DNA of 64,000 nucleotides from Dyella caseinilytica (GTDB taxonomy: Bacteria > Pseudomonadota > Gammaproteobacteria > Xanthomonadales > Rhodanobacteraceae): the NCBI RefSeq assembly GCF_016865235.1, contig NZ_CP064030.1:1550001-1614000 (forward strand), in the 5' to 3' direction. Positions 9,180 to 18,725 of the stretch are shown piece by piece; the first letter of the stretch is position 1, and the number at the start of each line of letters is the position of its first letter. Under the pieces are notes generated by a model. That model had not been told where the DNA came from. It was given only the letters and a program-made list of their open reading frames with translations, and did not search any database. The position numbers and the translations under genes were made by a program.

Positions 9180-10265
9180 TTATGCGGCGACGCCGGCAGC
9201 GCAGGCTGGTGCGGAAGCCATGGCAGGCGACGGAAACGCTTCATAGCGTCCCAGCGGTATATCTAGTGTTTGCGGCATGCTGGGCTTGAGCAGCATCGTC
9301 CAGGACATGCGTGAGCGCGAGTCCCCCAGTTTAGGCGCGGGCATCAGCGCGGAGTCCGCCCGCATCCGCAGCACGGCGTCGGCTTTCACGCCGATATAGC
9401 TGCGCAGAAAACCCATCAGATCGCGATACGAAGTGGAGCCTGGCAACAGGGCTTCCACCTGTTCCGCGGAACGGGGGCGCAGGGTGATGCGAACCGTCTT
9501 GGTGCGGCAGCGGATGCGACGGCCAATCACATCGCCCTGGCCCAGGCCGCGTGTCGTGGATGCATCGTCTTCGCGAACGGAACGGCCCAAGCATGCGGGT
9601 GCATCCACCTTGATCCACACCGAGTGGAATTCTTCGACATCCACCCCGACGCCAGGTACCGCCAGCATCACGACGCCTGCCAGTCCTTCAGCGGTGCGCG
9701 TGCGCTGATTGAGCAGACCAAGCAAGGCCAGTACGCGTGAATCGGGCAAACCTGCCTTGGCCGGCTTTTCACCCAGACCGAAGCCGGCCAAGGCGAGCAG
9801 ATCGCGCGAGCGCTCATCGCGGCCACCCGGCGTAAAGCCCATCGGATAACGGTACTTGGACCACGTGCGATACAGCAGCGTCACCAGCCGATGGTGATAC
9901 ATGTCCAGAAAGGCCATGACCGCTTCGTAGCCTTCGCGCCGAAGGGCAATATCGTTGACCAGATGCGAGGGCATGGCCGCGTCCACACCGTACAACCCCA
10001 TGAAGGTGGTGCGTACATCAGGCGGATGGTGTGGATGCTCTTCGTCCTGCTCAACGGCGCTGACTTCCGATGCCGGAAAGCCCATGCGCGGCCAGGGCCG
10101 GAAGCGCACGGGCTCGTGGTCGGCATTGTCTTGCGTACCCAGGCCGGGGCTTTCCGGCGCCTGCAATTCAAGCAATCGGCATAGCTGGAAAAATTGCATG
10201 CGTGGCGCACGCGCCATCAACGCCTGCATCAATGGCGTCATGGTTGCTGCGTTAAAGCTGTTCAT
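9180..10265 (-). CDS. tssG: T6SS baseplate protein TssG (ImpH/VasB)
   Basis: TssG is a wedge component of the T6SS baseplate and pairs with TssF, TssE and TssK. The 361-residue protein has the family's N-terminal MQFFQLCRLLE and later GLYGVDAAMPSHLVNDIALR, equivalent to the conserved GxxGPLP..L region. The ATG at 10265 overlaps the tssF stop in an ATGA arrangement. The frame extends to 10292, but that would place the start within tssF. Together with tssF upstream it forms the conserved FG pair. Confidence 0.93.
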   Translation of the reverse strand: MNSFNAATMTPLMQALMARAPRMQFFQLCRLLELQAPESPGLGTQDNADHEPVRFRPWPRMGFPASEVSAVEQDEEHPHHPPDVRTTFMGLYGVDAAMPSHLVNDIALRREGYEAVMAFLDMYHHRLVTLLYRTWSKYRYPMGFTPGGRDERSRDLLALAGFGLGEKPAKAGLPDSRVLALLGLLNQRTRTAEGLAGVVMLAVPGVGVDVEEFHSVWIKVDAPACLGRSVREDDASTTRGLGQGDVIGRRIRCRTKTVRITLRPRSAEQVEALLPGSTSYRDLMGFLRSYIGVKADAVLRMRADSALMPAPKLGDSRSRMSWTMLLKPSMPQTLDIPLGRYEAFPSPAMASAPACAAGVAA

Positions 10266-12037
10266 AGTGGCGATCGCTCTGCAAAGCTGCATGGCCAGGT
10301 GATGCGCTGTCCATTGGGCAGGCTTACGATCCTTAGCTGGGTGTATAGATTCATTTCGGCATACTGTGCAAAGAAGCGATGCAGAAGTTCACCGAACAGA
10401 TGCACATCGCCTTCTCCGGCGAACGCGTGACTGTCCAGCGTTATCTCGATCAGCACGCCACGCACGATGCCGCCGCCTGATACGCGTTCTTGCAGCGTCT
10501 GTGTCACTTGGCGAATGCCGGCGAGGCGGCGCCGGTTGAGTTCGTCGTCAGTCCAGTCGTACAAAGCGAGTGCGCCGCGCAGTACTTCGGCATCCATCAG
10601 CGAAAGGAAATTGGGCGCAAGGTGCGATAGCACGCGCCACTGGAAACGGTCGTGCACAGGCGGGTAGACCGGAAGCGTCGGCGTGCATAGATGGCGCACG
10701 CGCGTGACATTCGGCGCATTGCCCACCACCTGGTTGATGCTGGCTTCGCGCAAACTTTTACGCGGCAGCATGCCATTGGTTCCGGTGACGCGCAGCGAAA
10801 GCGTTTCTTCCGGAAGATCCTGCATGGATGACCAGGCGTGGCCGCCCAGGATCAGCGAGGTGACATACAAGCCATTGGCGCCTTGCCGTGCCCGGGTATG
10901 GAAGTAGCGCTCCGGTGCTTCATGTCGAAGCATGCCGCCACGATGGCGGAAACTCGAAAACGGGACGTAGGCGTGGCGTTCGGCCGTGTCGTGATCGAAC
11001 GATTCCACCGCATCGACCGAGTAGGTTTCCACGTATTCGCCGTGATGATGTGCGGGCACCACGCGATATTCCGTATCGTGGTGGTTGACGTGGATCGGTT
11101 CGGCATCCAACTCAAACAGGTTGATAATGGGGGTGCAGAACAGTCGTACGTTTTCCGTACTAAATCGCATGTCGAGCGGATAATCATGCTCAAGCAGCAC
11201 TTCCACCTCGAAGCTGTTGGCTTGCTCGGGCAGTAACGAGATATCCAGGCCACACACGTCGACGAACAGAAATTTTTCGCGGAAGGTGAAATATTCCAAC
11301 AACAGCTGATAGCCGGAAAAGGCGGCTTCCGCCTTTGGCCATAAGCGGTCTTGTGGTGCAAAGCCGCCCGCTTGAAAGCGTACCTCGGGCAAGGGTACCG
11401 CCTCGCCATCGCGCACTTGCGGAATGCGCCAGGCCACCGCTTTGACGTGACGTGTCAGCGCCAGATGCATCGCGGTCGCCACGGGGAGATCCGCGTTCAG
11501 ATATAGGCGAATGGTGGACAGGTCCACCGACTCGCGCCGTGCGGAATGATCCAGTTCGAAGCGCAGGCGAATCACCGACCGGCCATCGTGCCGCACCGCC
11601 GGCATGGCCTCGGTCAGACTGATGGGTTGCAGGGTTACTGGCTGCGTGGTGCGATACATGCAGCGCACGCCGGTACCGCCGATCGCGTCGGAACGTACCG
11701 TGATGCCAGCGTTCAATACTTCCGTCTGCTGGAGCGTTTCGCGCGAAGGCAGTATTTCCAGCATCGACAGCGACGGAATCATGCGCAGGTAGTGCGGCCA
11801 CAGCAGGCTCACCAAGCCTTCGGTCAATTCGGGCAATTCATCGTCGAGTTTCTGGCGCAGGCGTGCAGTCAGAAACGCGAAGCCCTCGTGCAGACGCTCC
11901 ACATAGGGATCGCGATCGCCAATGCGATCGATATTGAGCGCGCGTGCCCGGTCCGGATGCCGTTGCGCGAATTCCTTGCCTGCTTCACGCAGGTAGCGCA
12001 TCTCGGCTTCGTAGTAACGCAGAATGGGGTCGTCCAT
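10262..12037 (-). CDS. tssF: T6SS baseplate protein TssF (ImpG/VasA)
   Basis: TssF (591 residues) is the major wedge protein of the baseplate. The N-terminus DPILRYYEAEMRYLREAGKE followed by FAQRHPDRA is a clear TssF hallmark, as is the later LVSLLWPHYLRMIPSLSM. It lies between tssA and tssG on the minus strand and is separated from tssA by 27 nt. Confidence 0.95.
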   Translation of the reverse strand: MDDPILRYYEAEMRYLREAGKEFAQRHPDRARALNIDRIGDRDPYVERLHEGFAFLTARLRQKLDDELPELTEGLVSLLWPHYLRMIPSLSMLEILPSRETLQQTEVLNAGITVRSDAIGGTGVRCMYRTTQPVTLQPISLTEAMPAVRHDGRSVIRLRFELDHSARRESVDLSTIRLYLNADLPVATAMHLALTRHVKAVAWRIPQVRDGEAVPLPEVRFQAGGFAPQDRLWPKAEAAFSGYQLLLEYFTFREKFLFVDVCGLDISLLPEQANSFEVEVLLEHDYPLDMRFSTENVRLFCTPIINLFELDAEPIHVNHHDTEYRVVPAHHHGEYVETYSVDAVESFDHDTAERHAYVPFSSFRHRGGMLRHEAPERYFHTRARQGANGLYVTSLILGGHAWSSMQDLPEETLSLRVTGTNGMLPRKSLREASINQVVGNAPNVTRVRHLCTPTLPVYPPVHDRFQWRVLSHLAPNFLSLMDAEVLRGALALYDWTDDELNRRRLAGIRQVTQTLQERVSGGGIVRGVLIEITLDSHAFAGEGDVHLFGELLHRFFAQYAEMNLYTQLRIVSLPNGQRITWPCSFAERSPL

Positions 12038-12064
12038 GGGCGATATCCGTAAAAATAAAGTGCA

Positions 12065-13639
12065 TCAGCTCAATGTGGCAGCGCGCGCGGGATCAAGCCG
12101 GGTCAGTTCGCCGAGCAGTTGTTCGATGTGATGGGTCAGCGTGACTTTGTCCGCATGCTTGCGGTTCAGGCCCTGACGAAGCACGCGCAGCAGGTGATGT
12201 TTCAGCTCGAATGTGAGCGAAGGCTCCCAATGGAGCACGTTCAATTCGCACACCGATGTATCCAGTTCGTGCAGCAGGTGTCGCGCCAGATCATCACGGC
12301 CGGCCTGGTCGGCCAGGCGGGCCATCAGCCAGCGTTGCAGAAAACGCTGGCGCGCCGATAGCGGGCCGGGCAACTGCGTCAACCACGCCAGCGTGGCATC
12401 GAGTCCTTCGCTATCGAGCAGGTCTCGCGACTGCGCTTCGATTTCCGGCCAGTCAATACCTCTTTCCTCCGCCTCGCCGGTCGGCATCGCCGCGGTCAGG
12501 CCATGAACGGGGTCGAGTTCGTGTACCACGGTATTGCGTGCGATCCATTCCAGTGTGGCATCGTCGGCAAACGGAGTGCCATCGCTGAAGGCCAGCCGTT
12601 CCACGCCTGGCAGTCGTGACAGCAATAATGAGAAATCCGTATGCAGCAGGTCGCGCCACTCGCGATAGGGCGAGCCGGCATGGTCCAGTGCCATATGCTG
12701 GAAATACTGCAGATCCAGCCACAGATGGTTGGCGCCTTCCATAAACGCGCCTTCCACGCGTTCGAGTAATTCGTGCCACTGCTTCTGCAGTACCAGTCGC
12801 TTCAGTTGCTGGCGAAGCTCACTGCGCGGGGCGATCAGGCGGGTGCGCGATTTATTGTCTGAAGGCGGCACTTCGTACACCGTATCCCAGCGCACGCAGC
12901 GCACCAGACGTGCCGATGGCAGGTAGCCATTTTCCTGATTACGCAGATAGGCGGCCATCACGCGTGCCCGCTCGATGAGGTCACGCGTGGAAACGACTTC
13001 TCCTGGCGCAGAATGCGCTTTGGCGGCAAGCATTGGCGCAGCCGGCGATTCGGAAGCGATTGCAGGCGCCTCATCGATCTCAAAGCGCGACACCAGCGGC
13101 TGCAGGTTGGGGCGCATGCCTTCCGGCCAGGTTTGGGTGCGCCTGACCAGCAGATCCAGCGCCGCGATCGCACGTTCCAGATCGGCGGGTTCGAACGCGC
13201 CGCGCGTGGCAAGCAGATCCATCATCCGCGTAGCGGCCAGCCATTCCAGGGCGCCCTTCTTGGGCTCCTGGCGTGAGGGTTGGACTGCGGTGCCGTAGCG
13301 CTCCACCAGTGCGGCGGTCAGCTCCAGGCCGTCTGCAAAACCTGCGGTACCGTGTTGGCGCAAGCGTGCGAAGGCGTAGTAGCCGGCCAGACGAAGATCC
13401 TTTCCGGTTTCCTTAAGCAGTTGCTCGCAGGAGCGTGCGATCAGCGCATCGTCGATATCCGAAAGCTTGGCCACTTCATCGCGAATTGCCAGAAAGGCAT
13501 CTTCATAGGCGACATCGCGACCCACGCCGTCCGCGCCGGACAACGGGGCCACCCAATCAGCCCACACCGCCAACCGTTCTTGCAGCCACGCTTCCGGGCT
13601 GCGTGCGCCAAGCAGTTTTTTCAACAAATGGGTGAACAT
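12065..13639 (-). CDS. tssA: T6SS cap/assembly protein TssA (ImpA N-terminal, VasJ C-terminal type)
   Basis: TssA starts and guides sheath and tail-tube polymerization. This 524-residue form has an N-terminal ImpA-like region (about residues 10-140, including EDAFLAIRDEVAKLSDIDDA), a variable middle, and a long C-terminal VasJ-like domain (about 240-510, with GANHLWLDLQYFQHMAL). That makes it one of the long TssA variants rather than a short one. It sits directly after tssM with a 2-nt gap. Confidence 0.88.
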   Translation of the reverse strand: MFTHLLKKLLGARSPEAWLQERLAVWADWVAPLSGADGVGRDVAYEDAFLAIRDEVAKLSDIDDALIARSCEQLLKETGKDLRLAGYYAFARLRQHGTAGFADGLELTAALVERYGTAVQPSRQEPKKGALEWLAATRMMDLLATRGAFEPADLERAIAALDLLVRRTQTWPEGMRPNLQPLVSRFEIDEAPAIASESPAAPMLAAKAHSAPGEVVSTRDLIERARVMAAYLRNQENGYLPSARLVRCVRWDTVYEVPPSDNKSRTRLIAPRSELRQQLKRLVLQKQWHELLERVEGAFMEGANHLWLDLQYFQHMALDHAGSPYREWRDLLHTDFSLLLSRLPGVERLAFSDGTPFADDATLEWIARNTVVHELDPVHGLTAAMPTGEAEERGIDWPEIEAQSRDLLDSEGLDATLAWLTQLPGPLSARQRFLQRWLMARLADQAGRDDLARHLLHELDTSVCELNVLHWEPSLTFELKHHLLRVLRQGLNRKHADKVTLTHHIEQLLGELTRLDPARAATLS

Positions 13640-13641
13640 GC

Positions 13642-16600
13642 TTAGTCTCTTTCCGGCAGCGCAATACGTGGCAACAGGGAGGAGGGCGCGTCGCCCGAAG
13701 CGGCTACGCCATCGGGTGGCAAGGGGCCACCTTCGACGCGTCGTGGTGCTTCGCTGCTCGCAAAAATGCGGGTCGGCAGCACAAAGTGCCGCAGTGCCAA
13801 CACTTCCAGAGGCCCTTTGCCGGTTTCGCTGCGCAACTGCACGCGCAGATCCGGCATGGTGCTCAGTGATGGCTTCCAGGTGAGCCGATAACGGGCGCTG
13901 TCCTCTTGCGTGACCGTGGCGTGCTCCAGCAACCGGATGAGACCGAAGCGGCCTTCGAATTGCAGCGTGGAGCGCAGGCCGCCCTGCTGGGTTTGCCAGG
14001 CGAGGTGGGTGTCGTTATCCAGAGCATCGCCAGGCCACTCGAATGGCATCCAGGCTTCGCGCTGGTTGAAGTAGTGCAGCGTGCGGCCAGACAGCACGAT
14101 CGACAAATCCGTGATGTCTGGGGTTGGTACAGCACGCAGTTCGTAGCGCAGGTGCGCGTCGCCCGAGGGAAACAGTACATTGGCTACGCGTTGCAGGCGA
14201 TTGAGTGCCTCCAGGAAGGCCGAGTCGACATGCAGTGACTGGTGTCCCGTGCCTTGTACTTCCACCCAATGGTCGCCCTGACGCTCCACGATCCCGCCCA
14301 GCTGGTTTTGTACAAACTGCATCAGCACACCGTTGTTTGCGCCCAGGAAACGCGCGAGTTGCGGCAGCGACGCATCGTTGTCGCTGTCGGCAAACGGATA
14401 ACGTCCATCAAAGTTGGCATGCCAGTCTGCGACCAGGGTGCTGCGCCAGATGTCATTGAGGCTGGCCGTGGCGGGCTTCAGTACGGCATCCCACGCCTGG
14501 TCCAGGGGGCGCTGAAACAAAGCGTCTCCAAAGCCGCCCCATTGTTGACCAAAACTGGCTGCCACACGGCTTGCATAGTCGCGACTGTCGGCCAGTTCCG
14601 ACGTCTTGCCCTGCAGGATAGCCTGCGCAGCCACGCGCGACATCGCATCCGGATCATCGCTCATCATGATCTGCTGCAACTTTAGTCTCACTGCTGTTAC
14701 GCGTTCCAGATAACGCGACAGGCTCATGTCGCTATCGGTAGCGGCGAGCGCCCCCTTCTGCTGCGCATTCGTGCTGTCGCCGCCGGTCAGTTGCAGCAGC
14801 GGTCCGAACGCGTTAGCCAGCGGTGAGGCGTTGGCTGGCGTGATGTTCTTGGACGGATCGGGTTCGTCGCGTTGAACTAGCTGTTTTGCCTTGTTTACCA
14901 ACGTGTCGGACAGCGATGCCACATCCGTGCCGGCGCCGGCCTGATACTCGATCACCTTGAACAAGGCCACCAGAGGTGAGCGCTGCGGATCGGCCAGCAG
15001 GTTCATCTGATCGACTGTGCCGGACAGGGAGTTATCCGACTGCCAGCGCACGCTGTTGAGAAACTGCTGCCAGGCGCGCGCGTAGTCGCTGAAATAGCGT
15101 TCGCGCAATGCCGTGCGCAACGCATCGGCCGACGGCGTCGCGGAAGAGGCCTTGCTGTCGCTCAGCACCCAATCGCCCTCAACGGTGCGCGTGGAACCCG
15201 CTTCGTCGATCGCCTTGCCGATGCGCTCGTCCCAGGCGCTGCGTGTAAACACGCCAGCAATGGTTTCCGAGGTGGAGAACAAGCCGCGGCTATTGGTATC
15301 GCCCAGCAGGGTCTGCAGAGAGACCGGTGGATACTTATCGCGATTTTCTGCGAGGATCTGCTGATACACCGTGTCTGTCGAGTTCTGCAGGCCGATCACA
15401 CCGACCAATGTCTGGCGCGCGGCGTTCACCAAAGCCGGATTGGCCGGCACGGCCAGCGATACACCATCCGGCAAATAGCTCTTGGCTAAGTGATTTACAT
15501 GGAAAGTCACCAGATGCTGCATCAGATCGTTCCACGCACCGACACTCAGCGATGAATCCAGCGGACGTTGTGCGGCCGATTCGCTTAACAGCAACTGTGT
15601 GAGAAAAGGTGCATCCGCATGCTTCGGGTCGGCCAACATCAAATACGCCTTCAGATCCGCATAAGCGCCTTTCACAGTGTCGTCGCCGCGGCTGGCAAGC
15701 GCCTGATCGGACAAGGTGCCGAGCTTTTGCAGCTTAGTTTCCAGATCTGCGTGCAGCGGTTGCACAAGTGCACGATCGCTCGCCTCGGCGTACGGCGGCC
15801 ACAACGCCGCCTGCAGAGCCTTGTCACGATTCAGGCCAAAACGCATGCGCCATGGTGCGCCATGCTGTTGATGCGTCTCCAGCGTATCCAGTTCCTTTTG
15901 CACCATGTCCAACGCTTGCAACGATTCCGTACGGTTCTTGGCCGCCTGCACGGTTTGAAGCGCTGTTTGCACACGCGTAATGGCCTCGCGATTGAGCGTG
16001 AACGAGATCAGCGTACCCAGCAGCCATCCCGCTACGCAGGCGGTAGCGATCCAGGCAAACAGGTTCGACCACGAGAAACCTACACGGTGTCCTCGCACGC
16101 GACGGCTGTGCGCAACGATGGCTTCCCAGGTAGCCTGATGGGAGGGTGACGCGTTGTCGAAGCCTTCGACATGGCTCGACTTTTGTTTGAATGCCGGCGC
16201 AAAGAGCAGGCCCGAGATAAGCGCTTGCCGCCGATAGCCGCGGCCGTTCTGCGAGAGGCACTCCACCAACGCGGCTCCTTGTGAGGCGATGTACCCGGAA
16301 AGTTGCGCAAGGTACCGCACTTGGCGTTGCTCGCTCATGCGCTTTACGGCCGTGTCCGCCAGAAGGCGTGAAAGCTCTGTTAGCGCGGTCGTTTCTCGTA
16401 CGTTTTCAATGCGGCCCCGCCACGTGCAGGCAACAGCCTCACCATGCTCAGGAACGGCGCCGTCTACATTTATTACGTTCAATACATATGTAGGAGCGGC
16501 CCAACGCAACGCCACGGTTTGCGCAAACCAATGTTTGGATAACACATCTGCGTCGAGCGGCGACTGGCGATGTTGGCTGCCCGACTGCACCACCACCATG

Positions 16601-17112
16601 GCATCCACTGGGCGGCGGCGAGTGCGGGCAATGGCGCGGAGCCATGCCATGTCTGGCCGCTCGTTCGAACCCGCATAAAGCAGGACTGCTTCGGGAAGTA
16701 TTTGCCAACACGTTTCGGTTAGACCCGGCACCAGAGATTCGATGGCTTGTGTATCACCCGAGACAAGTAGCCAACGGCGATTGTAGCGCCACCGCCAACC
16801 ATCGTAGGGGCGAAGAAGGCGCTTAAGCTGGTCCAGGCGCTCCTCGACCGTGTCGGCGTGCACTTTATACACCGCCGGATCGCGTTCATATCGCGTCGAT
16901 TGGAGTACGGACGAACGGCTGGCAACAAATAGCCAAACCGCTGCGAGCTTGTCCTGAAGCAATATCAAGACAAGACCCATCAACAGCACAAAGATAACTC
17001 GGTGTACGGGGGACGAATCGATGTTTGCGCCAATGAAATAAGCTGCGAGGGCAGCGAGCACAGTCAATGCGCCCATCACCAGCCAGTAAATCGAAATTCT
17101 ATTCAACTTCAT
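13642..17112 (-). CDS. tssM: T6SS membrane complex protein TssM (IcmF/VasK), degenerate P-loop
   Basis: TssM spans the periplasm and links TssL to TssJ. The 1156-residue protein has two N-terminal helices (about residues 8-30 and 37-65), a cytoplasmic region, a third helix (about 345-370, LFAWIATACVAGWLLGTLIS) and a large periplasmic C-terminal part. The cytoplasmic NTPase-like segment lacks a Walker A: where G-x4-GK-[ST] is expected the sequence reads LLVSGDTQAIES. The usual DTAGRY after the acidic stretch reads YAGSNE. TssM proteins without a working P-loop exist, so function is still likely. tssA follows; an unassigned membrane gene lies upstream across 112 nt. Confidence 0.93.
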   Translation of the reverse strand: MKLNRISIYWLVMGALTVLAALAAYFIGANIDSSPVHRVIFVLLMGLVLILLQDKLAAVWLFVASRSSVLQSTRYERDPAVYKVHADTVEERLDQLKRLLRPYDGWRWRYNRRWLLVSGDTQAIESLVPGLTETCWQILPEAVLLYAGSNERPDMAWLRAIARTRRRPVDAMVVVQSGSQHRQSPLDADVLSKHWFAQTVALRWAAPTYVLNVINVDGAVPEHGEAVACTWRGRIENVRETTALTELSRLLADTAVKRMSEQRQVRYLAQLSGYIASQGAALVECLSQNGRGYRRQALISGLLFAPAFKQKSSHVEGFDNASPSHQATWEAIVAHSRRVRGHRVGFSWSNLFAWIATACVAGWLLGTLISFTLNREAITRVQTALQTVQAAKNRTESLQALDMVQKELDTLETHQQHGAPWRMRFGLNRDKALQAALWPPYAEASDRALVQPLHADLETKLQKLGTLSDQALASRGDDTVKGAYADLKAYLMLADPKHADAPFLTQLLLSESAAQRPLDSSLSVGAWNDLMQHLVTFHVNHLAKSYLPDGVSLAVPANPALVNAARQTLVGVIGLQNSTDTVYQQILAENRDKYPPVSLQTLLGDTNSRGLFSTSETIAGVFTRSAWDERIGKAIDEAGSTRTVEGDWVLSDSKASSATPSADALRTALRERYFSDYARAWQQFLNSVRWQSDNSLSGTVDQMNLLADPQRSPLVALFKVIEYQAGAGTDVASLSDTLVNKAKQLVQRDEPDPSKNITPANASPLANAFGPLLQLTGGDSTNAQQKGALAATDSDMSLSRYLERVTAVRLKLQQIMMSDDPDAMSRVAAQAILQGKTSELADSRDYASRVAASFGQQWGGFGDALFQRPLDQAWDAVLKPATASLNDIWRSTLVADWHANFDGRYPFADSDNDASLPQLARFLGANNGVLMQFVQNQLGGIVERQGDHWVEVQGTGHQSLHVDSAFLEALNRLQRVANVLFPSGDAHLRYELRAVPTPDITDLSIVLSGRTLHYFNQREAWMPFEWPGDALDNDTHLAWQTQQGGLRSTLQFEGRFGLIRLLEHATVTQEDSARYRLTWKPSLSTMPDLRVQLRSETGKGPLEVLALRHFVLPTRIFASSEAPRRVEGGPLPPDGVAASGDAPSSLLPRIALPERD

Positions 17113-17224
17113 TCCATCAATTCCTGCTTTCTTGGTGATGGCTGTCCATGCATTCGTTGGTTGATGGCGGTGCTATACGCCAGTGATGGAACCGAGGCCA
17201 AACATGCGCACGATGCTGTACCCA

Positions 17225-18436
17225 TCACGATGCGGGTCTCACGACAGACATTTGCAAATGCGCTTCGCGACAGGCAATAAGTACAGGCCTGCCACACTGA
17301 GAGCTATGCTCAGCCGCCAGTACTGCGGCGAGCCATGAAGCGGCTACGCCGGCGTTACCGATGGCAGCATCGATATCGTGTACACCTGTAAGTGCCCCAT
17401 CATGAGAGAAACTGAGCGTTACATTGTCTGCATCTCGCAGTAATTCAGGCTTGTCCGCCTCGGATAAGCCCGCTTGCCAAACATCGTGGACGTCGGATGC
17501 ATCCGCGGCGCCCCACATCAATACCTTGCGCAAATCGTCCCGGCGGTCTGGTGCTGAAAATTCGACGGGACGATGGATAAGGGCCTCGACGTCGAGTTTG
17601 TATCGCGTCGCCAATGGCGGCCACGCCAGTAGCATGGCTGTTGCCGCCTCGGCACTGTTGGGTGCCGGCTTTTCATGTAACTGGATGGCCACAATAAGTG
17701 TGAACTTCTCCAAGGCACAGCTCTGACGAAGATCGAGCCAATCATCGAGTGTGATCAGACCGCGTGAGTTTGTAACCAGTTTCGTATCGGATGGTCCAAG
17801 CCCAAGTGTCTGCCAACAGGCTTGCCATACATCTAGCCATTCTCCCGACGTCTTGATGTCAGGCAGATACAGGTACGTCTCCAGCGGAATGTTGCGTGGG
17901 AGGTGAAGCAGCATCCCTTTCATCGAGGCTAATAAGTCCACTACGCACTCATGGAATCTTTGGTCGATATCTTCGCTGTCAGAATCGGGGAGCTGTGAAT
18001 AACGCAGTGTTTCGTTATCGACAGCGAAGGCACGCGACTTCAGCGCAACGTCTCTGCCAATGACGCGCCGAGCCGCATGGCCGCGGCCTAATGCACATAT
18101 GTATGCCGTGCGAAGCACCGCGAGCGGCTCTCTCGCAAACGCAATGGCTCGCTCGCGGTCTTGTTGGCGAACGTTATGCGTTGCTTCGGCATACGCGCTG
18201 TGGCTTCGGTAGTAATGCAGGCGCAAAACCAGGGCGGTCAACCACCCCGCGACGGGGAGAAGCAGTAACTGAATCCAGAACAAAGGCGTTTCGCTAGGCT
18301 TGCTGCCCGACCATGTCAGTAAGGTATAACCAACGCCCGCAGCCATGAATACAACAAACAGGAATAGCCATGCGCCGACCCGCGGTGGCGATGGGGGAAT
18401 TTCCTCGTAGGTGTCGCTGGCAAGCTCAATAGGCAT
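17225..18436 (-). CDS. T6SS-associated two-helix membrane protein of unknown function
   Basis: I do not recognise a named family with confidence. The 403-residue protein has a short N-terminal cytoplasmic tail, two close transmembrane helices (about residues 20-40 and 53-75) and a large soluble C-terminal domain with no visible catalytic motif. The two-helix start followed by a soluble domain resembles the N-terminal architecture of TssM next door, which suggests an accessory membrane-complex or assembly factor. It lies between PAAR and tssM in the same direction, 12 nt from the PAAR stop, so it is probably co-transcribed with core T6SS genes. Confidence 0.7.
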   Translation of the reverse strand: MPIELASDTYEEIPPSPPRVGAWLFLFVVFMAAGVGYTLLTWSGSKPSETPLFWIQLLLLPVAGWLTALVLRLHYYRSHSAYAEATHNVRQQDRERAIAFAREPLAVLRTAYICALGRGHAARRVIGRDVALKSRAFAVDNETLRYSQLPDSDSEDIDQRFHECVVDLLASMKGMLLHLPRNIPLETYLYLPDIKTSGEWLDVWQACWQTLGLGPSDTKLVTNSRGLITLDDWLDLRQSCALEKFTLIVAIQLHEKPAPNSAEAATAMLLAWPPLATRYKLDVEALIHRPVEFSAPDRRDDLRKVLMWGAADASDVHDVWQAGLSEADKPELLRDADNVTLSFSHDGALTGVHDIDAAIGNAGVAASWLAAVLAAEHSSQCGRPVLIACREAHLQMSVVRPAS

Positions 18437-18448
18437 CGTGTGGGCTCT

Positions 18449-18697
18449 TTACAGGCTGGAGATCAGATGACATCCACACGTCGCGCGATGACCATGGCGT
18501 GCTACGGGAATACCACTCTCTGTAACCTTGGTGTCGCCCTCGATAATCAAGTTGGGCTGGACATCAGGGTGCTTGGGACAGATCACCGCGTCTCCTTTGC
18601 GTGCGACAAATCGGCCACGAATGCGCATCTTGGCCGAGGCGCTGATCACTTTGCCACCATGGTCGGTATCGTCGCCGTGCCGAATGAATTTGCTCAT
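18449..18697 (-). CDS. PAAR-domain spike protein
   Basis: PAAR proteins sharpen the VgrG spike and carry effectors. The 82-residue product from ATG 18697 contains HGDDTDHGGKVISAS near the start and ends RHGHRATCGCHLISSL, the typical PAAR pattern with paired His and Cys residues for zinc. No effector domain is fused. A longer frame to 18919 would run into the upstream effector gene and is not used. It follows the DUF2235 effector by 28 nt, consistent with PAAR loading that effector. Confidence 0.9.
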   Translation of the reverse strand: MSKFIRHGDDTDHGGKVISASAKMRIRGRFVARKGDAVICPKHPDVQPNLIIEGDTKVTESGIPVARHGHRATCGCHLISSL

Positions 18698-18725
18698 GAG
18701 TTGCCTCAGGACTAAGTGGAATTGA

